Part shown: positions 1-6,400 of the stretch, one piece after another | Layout of the letters: every line of letters starts with the position of its first letter | Position numbering within the stretch: position 1 is the first letter of the stretch | Source: Alphaproteobacteria bacterium | Lineage (GTDB): Bacteria; Pseudomonadota; Alphaproteobacteria; SMXP01 | DNA length: 6,622 nt | Direction: 5' to 3' | NCBI GenBank assembly: GCA_021774995.1 | Contig: JAJFIM010000515.1 | Location: 1-6,622 of the forward strand | The notes under the pieces: generated by a model | Seen by the model: only the letters and a program-made list of their open reading frames with translations | Database searches by the model: none | Told to the model about the DNA's origin: nothing | Made by a program: the position numbers and the translations under genes

Positions 1-55
1 TGCCACTCAATGGGGGATGGGATACAAGATCCGCCTGACTTGAAATGATAACAAA

Positions 56-132
<77 letters not shown>

Positions 133-156
133 TATTTCCGCCCCTCATTTCAACGG

Positions 157-1083
157 CTAGCGCGCCCACCGGCGATGGATCCAGAGCCATTGTTCTGGGT
201 GGTCGCGTATCCAGCCTTCGATGATGCAGGTGATGGTTGTGACCGCCCCTCTGACGTCGATGCGGCTGGCTGAATCTCTGGGCAGGGTAATTTCATCAGT
301 AATTTCGAGACGGAAGCGCCCTTTGGGCAAACGGATGACGCGCGCGCCGTGGACCGGGCAGTCATATTCGCGCGCCAGTTTGCCGATGAGCGGATTTGTT
401 TGAGCGTCATGCCCGAAAAATGGGATGACAAGTTTGCTGCGTGATTTAAATTTCTGATCAACAAGCACGCCGATACGGCCCCCCTGATCGAGAACGTTCA
501 TTAACTTGAAAACGGCGCCGGACCCCGAGGCGATTAGATCCCCCATTACTTTTGAGCGGATTTCCAAGATGCGCTTCGCTACAAAGGGATTATTGGGTAT
601 TCGGTAAAGTGAAGAGATTTTGAGGTCGTAAATTTGGGCGCAAACGGGTAGTAATTCCCAATTTGCGAAATGGCCGGTGAATATGATCGCCGGTTTGTCT
701 TGCTTGATCAGTTTCTCGAAGATCTCAGTGCCCACGACATCAATCCTGCCTGTATGCGGGTTATTAACGTCATAGTCGAAAAGCGTATCGAGGTGGATAT
801 ATTCAACAGCCGTGCGGGCCAAATTGTCCCACATCATACTCAAAATGCGCCGTCTTTCGGCTTTATCTTTTTCAGGAAAGGCGCGCGCCAGGTTTTTCAT
901 GCCGGTGCGATGGCGCGGTAATAATGGCCCCAAATTACGCACGGTGCGCGCAACAATTTCAGCTGCGATCTCAACCGGGATAAGGCGCAAGACGCTCCAA
1001 CAAGCAAAAACAAATTGAGCTTGCAGCCAGTGAATGGGCGTGCGTAGTAAGAATAGATGTTTTTGCTTTAGTCGTGGAGACAT
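157..1083 (-). CDS. lpxXL: Lipid A very-long-chain acyltransferase, LpxXL (LpxL/HtrB family)
   Basis: This is a 308-residue protein of the LpxL/HtrB lysophospholipid acyltransferase family, close to the usual family length. These enzymes add secondary acyl chains to lipid A at the cytoplasmic face of the inner membrane. Visible marks are a hydrophobic N-terminal segment (about residues 22-46, the membrane anchor), the catalytic H-X4-E motif in TGHFANWE (His138, Glu143), and the family C-terminal signature HPEQWLWIHRRW (295-306). The ATG follows the stop of the upstream reductase gene by 2 nt (TAG-GG-ATG). No well-spaced ribosome site is visible, so translational coupling is likely. It is the last gene of an acpXL-type operon. 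In rhizobia the same place is held by LpxXL, which transfers 27-hydroxyoctacosanoate from AcpXL to lipid A. The LpxXL rather than LpxL/LpxM assignment rests mainly on this context. No terminator hairpin is seen after the stop. Confidence 0.88.
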   Translation of the reverse strand: MSPRLKQKHLFLLRTPIHWLQAQFVFACWSVLRLIPVEIAAEIVARTVRNLGPLLPRHRTGMKNLARAFPEKDKAERRRILSMMWDNLARTAVEYIHLDTLFDYDVNNPHTGRIDVVGTEIFEKLIKQDKPAIIFTGHFANWELLPVCAQIYDLKISSLYRIPNNPFVAKRILEIRSKVMGDLIASGSGAVFKLMNVLDQGGRIGVLVDQKFKSRSKLVIPFFGHDAQTNPLIGKLAREYDCPVHGARVIRLPKGRFRLEITDEITLPRDSASRIDVRGAVTTITCIIEGWIRDHPEQWLWIHRRWAR

Positions 1084-1085
1084 CC

Positions 1086-2111
1086 CTAAAGGGTCACCAT
1101 GATTTTTCCGAAAACCCGCCGGTCTTCGAGACGCTTTAATCCTATTTCAATTTCGTCAATTGAAATTTTCGTATCTATGACGGGTCGCGCAATCCCGCGC
1201 GCCATCTTGTCCAGGGCGTCTCGAACATTTCTCAGGGCGCATCCGAAACTCCCAAAAATACGAAGCTGCTGCTGAAAAAGCTGAAAGAGATTAATTTCCG
1301 CCATAATACCCGTGGTGGAGCCGCAGGTTACCAGGCGCCCCCCTCGTTTAAGAACGAACATACTCCCCACCCAGGTGTCAACGCCGACATGTTCAAAAAC
1401 CACGTCGACGCCTTTCTTTTTTGTCAGTTTACGCACAACGCCTTCAAAGCGGTCTTCCTGGTAATTGATAACGTGATCCGCGCCGAGTTTGCGCGCTGCT
1501 TCTATTTTTTCATCGCTGCCCACAGTTGTGATAACGGTGGCGCCAACGTCCTTCGCAAGCTGAATGGCTGCCGTGCCGATGCCGCTGCCGCCCGCTTGAA
1601 TAAGAATGGTTTCGCCGGGTTTTAATTTTGCATTATCAAATAACATATGCTCGACAGTGCCATAGGTCACAGGGGCGCAGGCAGCGCTGATGGCGTTAAC
1701 GCCGTCCGGGGCGGCAATGGCCAGTCGCGCCGGTATATTCATCAATTCCTGTGCGAAGCCATCAAGATGAAAACCGTAAATGCCCTGAACGTCCTCGCAA
1801 AAATTATCGCGTCCCTCCAGGCAGGCATCACATACGCCGCATGTTTGCGCGCCGTAAAGAGAGACGATCTGTCCTTTTGCCAACCCCGATACATTCTCAC
1901 CGAGATCCACAATCTCCCCAGCCGCTTCTGCGCCAATCACAATGGGAAGTTTACGTTTGGCGAAAGCCATTCCGCGCCACCCCCAGACATCAATATGATT
2001 GAGGGCGACGGCGCGGATACGCACTTGAATTTCATGAGGGGCGGGGGGTGGAGGCGCGGCGATCTCACACACTTCCAAATCGCGAGAGCCTTTAATCATC
2101 AATGCGCGCAT
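1086..2111 (-). CDS. adh2XL: Medium-chain dehydrogenase/reductase, Adh2XL-like; candidate enoyl reductase
   Basis: A zinc-ADH-like medium-chain reductase of 341 residues from the ATG at 2111. An in-frame GTG at 2126 would give 346 residues. I prefer the ATG because the protein then begins MRAL, as relatives usually do; neither start has a good ribosome site. The N-terminal GroES-like domain holds four structural-zinc cysteines (Cys91, 94, 97, 105). The Rossmann domain has AGGSGIG at 173-179, and GSDEK after the second strand suggests NADP(H). The catalytic-zinc ligands of classical ADHs are not kept: the GHE motif reads GAE (Ala61) and the first Cys position falls in LNHID. This pattern is common in quinone-oxidoreductase-like and enoyl-reductase-like members. 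The rhizobial equivalent is annotated alcohol dehydrogenase. In this operon, which lacks a FabI-type enzyme, reduction of the enoyl-AcpXL double bond is the most economical role, but this is inferred. Confidence 0.85.
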   Translation of the reverse strand: MRALMIKGSRDLEVCEIAAPPPPAPHEIQVRIRAVALNHIDVWGWRGMAFAKRKLPIVIGAEAAGEIVDLGENVSGLAKGQIVSLYGAQTCGVCDACLEGRDNFCEDVQGIYGFHLDGFAQELMNIPARLAIAAPDGVNAISAACAPVTYGTVEHMLFDNAKLKPGETILIQAGGSGIGTAAIQLAKDVGATVITTVGSDEKIEAARKLGADHVINYQEDRFEGVVRKLTKKKGVDVVFEHVGVDTWVGSMFVLKRGGRLVTCGSTTGIMAEINLFQLFQQQLRIFGSFGCALRNVRDALDKMARGIARPVIDTKISIDEIEIGLKRLEDRRVFGKIMVTL

Positions 2112-2156
2112 GTCAGTTTTCGTCACAGTTGAAGAGGTTGAATCCAGGGGAATGCA

Positions 2157-2924
2157 TTAGCGTCGCCCGCCGAGTGAAGCCGTCAGACCCCCATCTATGG
2201 GGATGACGCTTCCCGTTACGGAGGCGGCTTCAGGGGAGAGTAAATATCGCACCAGTTCTGCAACTTGCTCAGGCTTAGCATATCCGCCAATTGGGATTTG
2301 CTTTTCAATTGTCTTGCGGTGATCAGCATAAGCATTCAAAAGATCTGTGTCTACGAACCCTGGGGCGATGGTATTGGCGGTGACGCCTTTTGGAGCCAGT
2401 TCAACGGCCAGAGTACGCAAGTAACTTAAGGACGCGCCTTTGGTGGCCGCATATATTGCGTTGCCGGGGACGCCATGCATGGCTGTGATGGAGCCGATAC
2501 TGACAATCCGCCCGGAGCGGGCGCGCAACATGGGGCGGACGATGGCTGTAACAAGCCGGGTCAGTGACCAAAAATTTACCTGCATGATGGCTTCTGCGCG
2601 GGTCTGATCGACGAGGGCGGCCAAACTATCATAGGATTGACCTGCATTGTGTATGAGAGCGTAGAAGGCGTCTTCTTCCGATAATTGATCGGCGAAGGCA
2701 TCGACGGCCGCGCGATCGCCAAGATCGACTTTATGTGCTGTAAAGGATTGGTCCGGATACCCGGCGCGCATATCTTTCAAGAGCGCTTCTGCAGGTTCTG
2801 CAGACTGATGGTAGATAAACTGAAGATCATAGCCGTTTTTTGCAAGAGAGCTTACGATAGCGCTACCTATCCCGCGGCTTCCCCCCGTAACCAGGACCCG
2901 CAGTCCATGATTTGAATGTTCCAC
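2157..2924 (-). CDS. FabG-like short-chain dehydrogenase, probable 3-oxoacyl-ACP reductase
   Basis: A classical short-chain dehydrogenase/reductase of 255 residues, about the length of FabG. The cofactor motif TGGSRGIG is at 13-20, where the Arg favours NADPH. The NAG motif is at 93-95. The catalytic tetrad is complete: Asn117, Ser145, Tyr158 and Lys162, with the Ser-Tyr spacing of 13 and YxxxK spacing found in FabG. The C-terminal region has PGFVDTD (188-194) and IDGG (243-246), also typical of the family. The start is GTG, chosen because GGAG at 2932-2935 lies 7 nt upstream. The gene begins 17 nt after the ketosynthase stop, and its own stop overlaps an ATG. Its position among acyl-chain genes argues for NADPH-dependent reduction of 3-oxoacyl-AcpXL. 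The six-gene rhizobial cluster as I know it has no such gene here. A role on another acyl or sugar substrate cannot be excluded. Confidence 0.9.
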   Translation of the reverse strand: MEHSNHGLRVLVTGGSRGIGSAIVSSLAKNGYDLQFIYHQSAEPAEALLKDMRAGYPDQSFTAHKVDLGDRAAVDAFADQLSEEDAFYALIHNAGQSYDSLAALVDQTRAEAIMQVNFWSLTRLVTAIVRPMLRARSGRIVSIGSITAMHGVPGNAIYAATKGASLSYLRTLAVELAPKGVTANTIAPGFVDTDLLNAYADHRKTIEKQIPIGGYAKPEQVAELVRYLLSPEAASVTGSVIPIDGGLTASLGGRR

Positions 2925-2931
2925 TCACAAT

Positions 2932-2935
2932 CTCC
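2932..2935 (-). promoter_or_regulatory. Ribosome binding site deciding the GTG start of the SDR gene
   Basis: On the minus strand GGAG lies 7 nt before the GTG at 2924, inside the 17-nt gap after the ketosynthase stop. It is the clearest internal ribosome site in the operon and supports the GTG over downstream codons. Confidence 0.7.
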
Positions 2936-2941
2936 AGAAAT

Positions 2942-4222
2942 TCAGGCGGGCTCCGCCGCTAAGACGAGGCATACATTCTGTCCGCCAAAGCCAAAAGAAT
3001 CAGATAAGACGATGTTCACCGGCGCCGCTCGTTTTTTATTCGGAACGAGGTCAAGTTCTATATCAGGATCAGGCGCATCGCAATTTATGGTTGGCGGTAT
3101 CACGCCCGTTTGAATTGTGAGAAAGGAGAATGCCGCTTCGATGGCGCCGGCCGCCGTTAAAGTGTGGCCTATCATTGATTTATTGGAACTGATGGGAATG
3201 CCCGCCAGATGATCGCCGAACACCGCTTTTAATGATAGGAATTCCATCTTGTCGTTTTCCGGGGTGCTTGTTCCGTGGGCGTTGATATAGTCAATCTCAG
3301 CGATGGTCGCGCCGGCGTCTTTGAGTGTATTGCGAATGGCGCCGATATTGGCGGAGCCGTCTGGTTTTGAACGGGTCCGGTGAAAATTGTCCGCGCGCTC
3401 TCCGCAACCCCGCACCACGCCCAGAATTTTAGCGCCCCGTGCTTTGGCGCTTGCATAAGATTCAAAAACGAATGCCGCTGAACCTTCCGACATAACAAAG
3501 CCATCGCGGTTTTTGGAAAATGGTTTTGACGCTTTTTCCGGAAATTCGTTTTGCGTGGAGAGGGCGGAAAGGAGTGAAAATCTGACCAGGGCTTCCACAT
3601 GAACCGATCCGTCCGTTCCAATGCATAGGGCAGCGTCTGTCTCTCCCCGGCGGATCGCCTCAACGCCGAGCTGAATAGCCGATGCGCCCGAGGCGCAGGC
3701 GGTTGAAAGAGAAATGGGCTGGCCTGAGGTTCCGAATTGGTCAGCGAGGCGATCGCCAACGCCGCCATATTGAAACAGGCCATACATATCAAAAAACTTT
3801 TGGGATCGAGCCGCCGCCAGCAGGCGCGCATAGCCTTTTTCTGAGCTATCTTGGTCGTAAGTGTAAAGATCTTTGCGCTGCGCCCATTCCAATTCAGCGG
3901 GCGGCGTCGCCAAAAAAAGCGGGCCTGGGAAAGAACCCTTTGTTCCGATTTCCGCCTGAGCAATGGCTTCCGTCGCCGATTCAATCGCAAGCGCCAAAGC
4001 CAGGCCCTGTCCCGATAAAGGATCAACATCGACGAAGTTGACAGTACCGGCAATTTTTGTGGACAGGCCTTCGGTGGAAAACCGCTCAATCTCCGTAATG
4101 CCGCTTGTCCCGTTTGTCAGCGCCCGCCAATTTTCTTCTCTGCCCCGGCCCAAAGGCGTGACCACGCCGATTCCGGTGACAACGACAACAGGCCGGCCTT
4201 TTTCATCAAGCAATTCACTCAT
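2942..4222 (-). CDS. fabF1XL: Beta-ketoacyl-ACP synthase II type, FabF1XL (catalytically intact)
   Basis: An elongating ketosynthase of the FabF (KAS II) family, 426 residues from the ATG at 4222. It condenses malonyl units onto the acyl chain carried by AcpXL in the cytoplasm. The complete Cys-His-His triad is present: Cys176 in STACASG, His316 in NAHGTSTP, and His353 in NKSMIGH, which also has the conserved Lys348. The glycine-rich SFGFGGQN lies at 409-416. An in-frame TTG at 4243 would add seven residues (starting MRRGVKN). I prefer the ATG because AGGGG (4233-4237) lies upstream of it, although at a rather long spacing of 10 nt, and because nothing resembling a ribosome site precedes the TTG. 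The gene sits between a Cys-less ketosynthase homologue and an SDR. Tandem ketosynthases at this point match fabF2XL-fabF1XL of rhizobial very-long-chain lipid A clusters, so this is probably the active condensing subunit for C20-C28 elongation. Confidence 0.92.
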   Translation of the reverse strand: MSELLDEKGRPVVVVTGIGVVTPLGRGREENWRALTNGTSGITEIERFSTEGLSTKIAGTVNFVDVDPLSGQGLALALAIESATEAIAQAEIGTKGSFPGPLFLATPPAELEWAQRKDLYTYDQDSSEKGYARLLAAARSQKFFDMYGLFQYGGVGDRLADQFGTSGQPISLSTACASGASAIQLGVEAIRRGETDAALCIGTDGSVHVEALVRFSLLSALSTQNEFPEKASKPFSKNRDGFVMSEGSAAFVFESYASAKARGAKILGVVRGCGERADNFHRTRSKPDGSANIGAIRNTLKDAGATIAEIDYINAHGTSTPENDKMEFLSLKAVFGDHLAGIPISSNKSMIGHTLTAAGAIEAAFSFLTIQTGVIPPTINCDAPDPDIELDLVPNKKRAAPVNIVLSDSFGFGGQNVCLVLAAEPA

Positions 4223-4232
4223 ATTTTTTACA

Positions 4233-4237
4233 CCCCT
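4233..4237 (-). promoter_or_regulatory. Probable ribosome binding site for fabF1XL ATG
   Basis: AGGGG on the minus strand is 10 nt before the ATG at 4222. The spacing is somewhat long. It lies downstream of the alternative TTG at 4243, so it can serve only the ATG. Confidence 0.5.
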
Positions 4238-4249
4238 GCGCAATTGCGC
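4238..4249. repeat. Perfect 12-bp palindrome in the fabF2XL-fabF1XL gap
   Basis: GCGCAATTGCGC is identical on both strands and fills much of the short spacer between the two ketosynthase genes. It has no loop, so it would not form an RNA hairpin by itself. It may be chance or a protein-binding site. Confidence 0.4.
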
Positions 4250-4255
4250 CAGACT

Positions 4256-5473
4256 TTAGGCAATTTTTTCGACAAGGGCCATTCCTTCTCCATGAAAAGG
4301 TCCCCAAGTTGTGACGATTATAGGCGCCGCGCGATCTGTTGAGGGGGACTCACTTTCCGAAGCGTCAAAGGGCCTATAAAATTGTTCCTTTGAGCTTGCG
4401 AGGGCGGCCAGCGCCAGCCCCGCCGGGAAATGAGCCTCCATAGAGTGACCGAGTATGGCGCCAAAACCCCTGAGGGCTACATCGTAGCCCTGGTCAGCAA
4501 GATATTGCGCAAAGGCGCGTTCCTGGCTCGTGGCCGGTTCGACGCCGCACGCGCCGCTTAAAAAGGCAAGGGGTCCTTTGGGAACTTTGGCGCCGAGCAT
4601 TTTGAGTTGTTGTTCCGCCATGCGCAGCGCCTGTTTCTGCGTTCGGGTGGACCGCCCTGATACAATGCCGGATAGCTGCGCATATGGTTGTGCGCCACGC
4701 GCCAGGGCGTGCTTTTTCGATTCCAGAACAAGAAAAGCGCTAACGCTTCCCGTGATCATGCCCCCGCCCTTTGAGTGGCGCTCCCAAAGCGGTTCATATG
4801 CGCCGGTCCAGAGAATGTTTCCCAGATCGAGTTGCAAAAGCATGTCCTGGCGCTCGGCGTTATAGGCTCCGCCAACCAAAAACAGCTCTCCTTGCCCATG
4901 TTGTATGCGCCGCGCGGCAATTTCAACCGCTGAGAACCCCGCCATTTCTTCGCCCATGAAGGTGCGCGAAGAGCCAATAACCCCGTGGACAATTGAAATA
5001 TTGCCCGCCAGCAAGTTGGAGAGTTCGGAAAGAAAATGCGTAGGGCGCAAATCATTCATTAGCATTTCATTGCGTATGGCCTCGGCATCTTGTGGTCCGC
5101 CGATCGTCTCCAGAAGCGCTGCGTCAACCGTGACCTCACGTTCGCCCCCTCCGGCGGCAACAATCATATTTGTTTTTTCTAGAAGAGTTTCATTACCGGC
5201 AATACCCGCATCGGCGAGCGCCATGCCCGCTGTATAGACGCCCAGCCTTTGCCATTTTCCCATCTGCCGTTGATCGGCGCGGCGGGGAATCTGTTTTGAA
5301 AAATCGATCTCTACAAGGGGGTGAATGGGATAGGGCGCAAACGCCGACGTCTCCAATACAGGCTCTATTTGGGTATCAGCGGTTAGTTTTTGCCAATGTG
5401 CGTCACACCCCTCTCCCAGAGAACTGACCAAACCCACCCCAGTGATCCAAACATCATTTTCGCTTGAGTCCAT
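4256..5473 (-). CDS. fabF2XL: Ketosynthase homologue lacking the active-site Cys, FabF2XL / chain-length-factor-like
   Basis: A 405-residue thiolase-fold protein of the beta-ketoacyl synthase family. The N-terminus has the usual strand VWITGVGLVSSLG (8-20). The segment aligned with the nucleophile motif ISIATAC reads ISIVHGV, so Val165 replaces Cys. The segment aligned with NAHGTSTP reads LSGACGVE, placing Gly307 where the first His should be. The NKSMxGH segment reads LGHSMEAH, which changes Lys to His343 but keeps the second His as His348. It is therefore unlikely to condense acyl chains by the normal mechanism. In type II polyketide systems, Cys-less KS-beta subunits pair with an active KS-alpha and help set chain length. 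A similar pairing with the next gene, fabF1XL, is inferred. The ATG is 4 nt after the dehydratase stop, and length and reading frame are intact, so it is not a pseudogene. Confidence 0.87.
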   Translation of the reverse strand: MDSSENDVWITGVGLVSSLGEGCDAHWQKLTADTQIEPVLETSAFAPYPIHPLVEIDFSKQIPRRADQRQMGKWQRLGVYTAGMALADAGIAGNETLLEKTNMIVAAGGGEREVTVDAALLETIGGPQDAEAIRNEMLMNDLRPTHFLSELSNLLAGNISIVHGVIGSSRTFMGEEMAGFSAVEIAARRIQHGQGELFLVGGAYNAERQDMLLQLDLGNILWTGAYEPLWERHSKGGGMITGSVSAFLVLESKKHALARGAQPYAQLSGIVSGRSTRTQKQALRMAEQQLKMLGAKVPKGPLAFLSGACGVEPATSQERAFAQYLADQGYDVALRGFGAILGHSMEAHFPAGLALAALASSKEQFYRPFDASESESPSTDRAAPIIVTTWGPFHGEGMALVEKIA

Positions 5474-5477
5474 AGTG

Positions 5478-5939
5478 TCAGTTCGCCTTCTTCAGACCGA
5501 TTTTCTCGACTTGCATCGTCATGTGGCGTTCTAAATCCTTCGAGGGGAACGGCATGATGCGGAATGTCAGTTGCGCGTCGCAAACCTTCTTGCCGTCTTG
5601 AGTGATGTGAGCTTTGGTCATGGCGTATCCTGAGCCTTCATGTTCCAAAGCGGCTGTGACAATCAAATCCGCATCGGGCGGCACAAACGTTCGCATTTTG
5701 GCTTCTTTTACACTGGCGAGAAAGGGCATTGACCTAAACTCATTCAGCGCCAGTATCAGATAGCCTGACGCCTGGGCCATGGTCTCAATGAGAAGAACGC
5801 CGGGCACCAGGGCGTGCCCTGGAAAGTGTCCTTCAAAAACCGGGCTTTGATCTGGCACATGCGCGCAGGCGATGATCGAAGCTTCATGAGAATTAAGCGT
5901 CTCAACGCTGTCGATCATCTGGAAATACTCAAGGCGCAT
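5478..5939 (-). CDS. fabZXL: 3-hydroxyacyl-ACP dehydratase, FabZXL
   Basis: A single hot-dog-fold dehydratase of 153 residues, matching FabZ length. FabZ enzymes remove water from 3-hydroxyacyl-ACP to give trans-2-enoyl-ACP in the cytoplasm. The catalytic motif GHFPGH (37-42) holds His38, and VPGVLLIETMAQASG (45-59) holds Glu52. The 14-residue His-Glu spacing is the one found in FabZ. The N-terminal LEYFQMID and the motif are intact, so the ATG at 5939 is kept as the start. A second in-frame Met (residue 8) is possible, and neither has a strong ribosome site. The gene begins 17 nt after the acpXL stop and ends 4 nt before the Cys-less ketosynthase. Position directly behind an AcpXL-type carrier indicates a dehydratase for very-long-chain acyl-AcpXL rather than the housekeeping FabZ, which usually sits with lpxD and lpxA. 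Confidence 0.92.
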   Translation of the reverse strand: MRLEYFQMIDSVETLNSHEASIIACAHVPDQSPVFEGHFPGHALVPGVLLIETMAQASGYLILALNEFRSMPFLASVKEAKMRTFVPPDADLIVTAALEHEGSGYAMTKAHITQDGKKVCDAQLTFRIMPFPSKDLERHMTMQVEKIGLKKAN

Positions 5940-5956
5940 TCGCTAAAAACCGTTCT

Positions 5957-6241
5957 TTAGCTTTCTTGCGCCGCGACAGCCAGTTCATCAATTCGCGCGC
6001 AAAGGTTTTTCATCAGAAAGTAATCCTCAACCTTCGCGTTTCCGGCCTGCAATTCTTCGGTCCAACTCGCAAGTGGAATCTTTATCCCGAACGCCTTATC
6101 GATCGCGAAAGCGATATCAAGAAAATCAAGGCTATCTATTCCCAAGTCTTCCATGGCGTTGCTCTCCGGATTTATCTCTTCAAGCGGGATATCGCTCGTC
6201 TCGGAGATTATGGCTGCAACGGTTTCGAACGTGTTCGACAT
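5957..6241 (-). CDS. acpXL: Specialised acyl carrier protein AcpXL for very-long-chain fatty acid
   Basis: An acidic acyl carrier protein of 94 residues, longer than housekeeping AcpP (about 78) and near the length of rhizobial AcpXL (about 92). The 4'-phosphopantetheine attachment site is Ser37 in LGIDSLDF (33-40). The following AIDKAFGIKIPL (46-57) and the C-terminal YFLMKNLCARIDEL closely resemble AcpXL as I remember it, which is the strongest single clue to the identity of the whole cluster. Its role is to carry the acyl chain during elongation to C28 and to present it to the lipid A acyltransferase. It is the first gene of the operon. The start ATG is preceded by GGGG 6 nt upstream. The gene faces a divergent intergenic region that should hold the operon promoter. 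Confidence 0.95.
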   Translation of the reverse strand: MSNTFETVAAIISETSDIPLEEINPESNAMEDLGIDSLDFLDIAFAIDKAFGIKIPLASWTEELQAGNAKVEDYFLMKNLCARIDELAVAAQES

Positions 6242-6400
6242 TTATTTCCCCATTTTATATCAATTCAGCGCGCCAAATTCGGAGCACAACCCCCTAAAGA
6301 CGGTTTATTAGAGCGCTGACTGAGCAAAAAGCAGCTGAGTCAAGACCGCCAAGTGGCACGAAAAGCCGCCTCATGACATCATTTCCCTACACGCCTGTCA
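6242..6400. promoter_or_regulatory. Divergent intergenic region, presumed operon promoter
   Basis: These 159 bp separate acpXL (minus strand) from the partial + strand frame starting at 6401. Close to acpXL lies GGGG (6248-6251, minus strand), its ribosome site. An AT-rich patch, TATAAAAT on the minus strand, lies immediately before that; it is too near the start codon for a normal -10 box. TTGACT on the minus strand (6338-6343) looks like a -35 element, but no matching -10 occurs at 16-18 bp. An imperfect inverted repeat spans 6317-6342. A promoter must be here by position, but its exact boxes cannot be assigned. Confidence 0.45.
6317..6342. repeat. Imperfect inverted repeat, 9-bp arms
   Basis: TGACTGAGC (6317-6325) and GCTGAGTCA (6334-6342) are reverse complements at 8 of 9 positions, separated by AAAAAGCA. 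The right arm overlaps the only -35-like TTGACT of the acpXL upstream region. It could be an operator half-site pair or a small hairpin; the arms are short enough for chance. Confidence 0.4.

Noticed and set aside
4223..4243. TTG at 4243 as the start of fabF1XL (433 residues).
   Set aside because: No ribosome site precedes it, and it lies inside a palindrome. The ATG at 4222 has AGGGG upstream. The extra seven residues have no family support.
4256..5473. Calling the Cys-less ketosynthase a pseudogene.
   Set aside because: The frame is open over full length with no frameshift, spacing to its neighbours is tight, and the fold motifs outside the active site are kept. Replaced residues fit a specialised subunit better than decay.
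157..6241. Aryl polyene, flexirubin or type II polyketide pigment cluster, because of tandem ketosynthases, ACP, dehydratase and ketoreductase.
   Set aside because: The AcpXL-like carrier, the medium-chain reductase and the LpxXL-type acyltransferase in exactly the rhizobial order point to very-long-chain lipid A synthesis. No AMP-ligase, ammonia-lyase, cyclase or aromatase is present.
157..6241. Many + strand open frames opposite the operon.
   Set aside because: They lie antisense to genes with clear catalytic motifs, lack ribosome sites and recognisable domains, and follow the codon pattern of the true strand.
6252..6260. TATAAAAT on the minus strand as the -10 box of the acpXL operon.
   Set aside because: It ends about 11 nt before the ATG, so the transcript would start in or after the ribosome site, and no good -35 lies 17 bp upstream.
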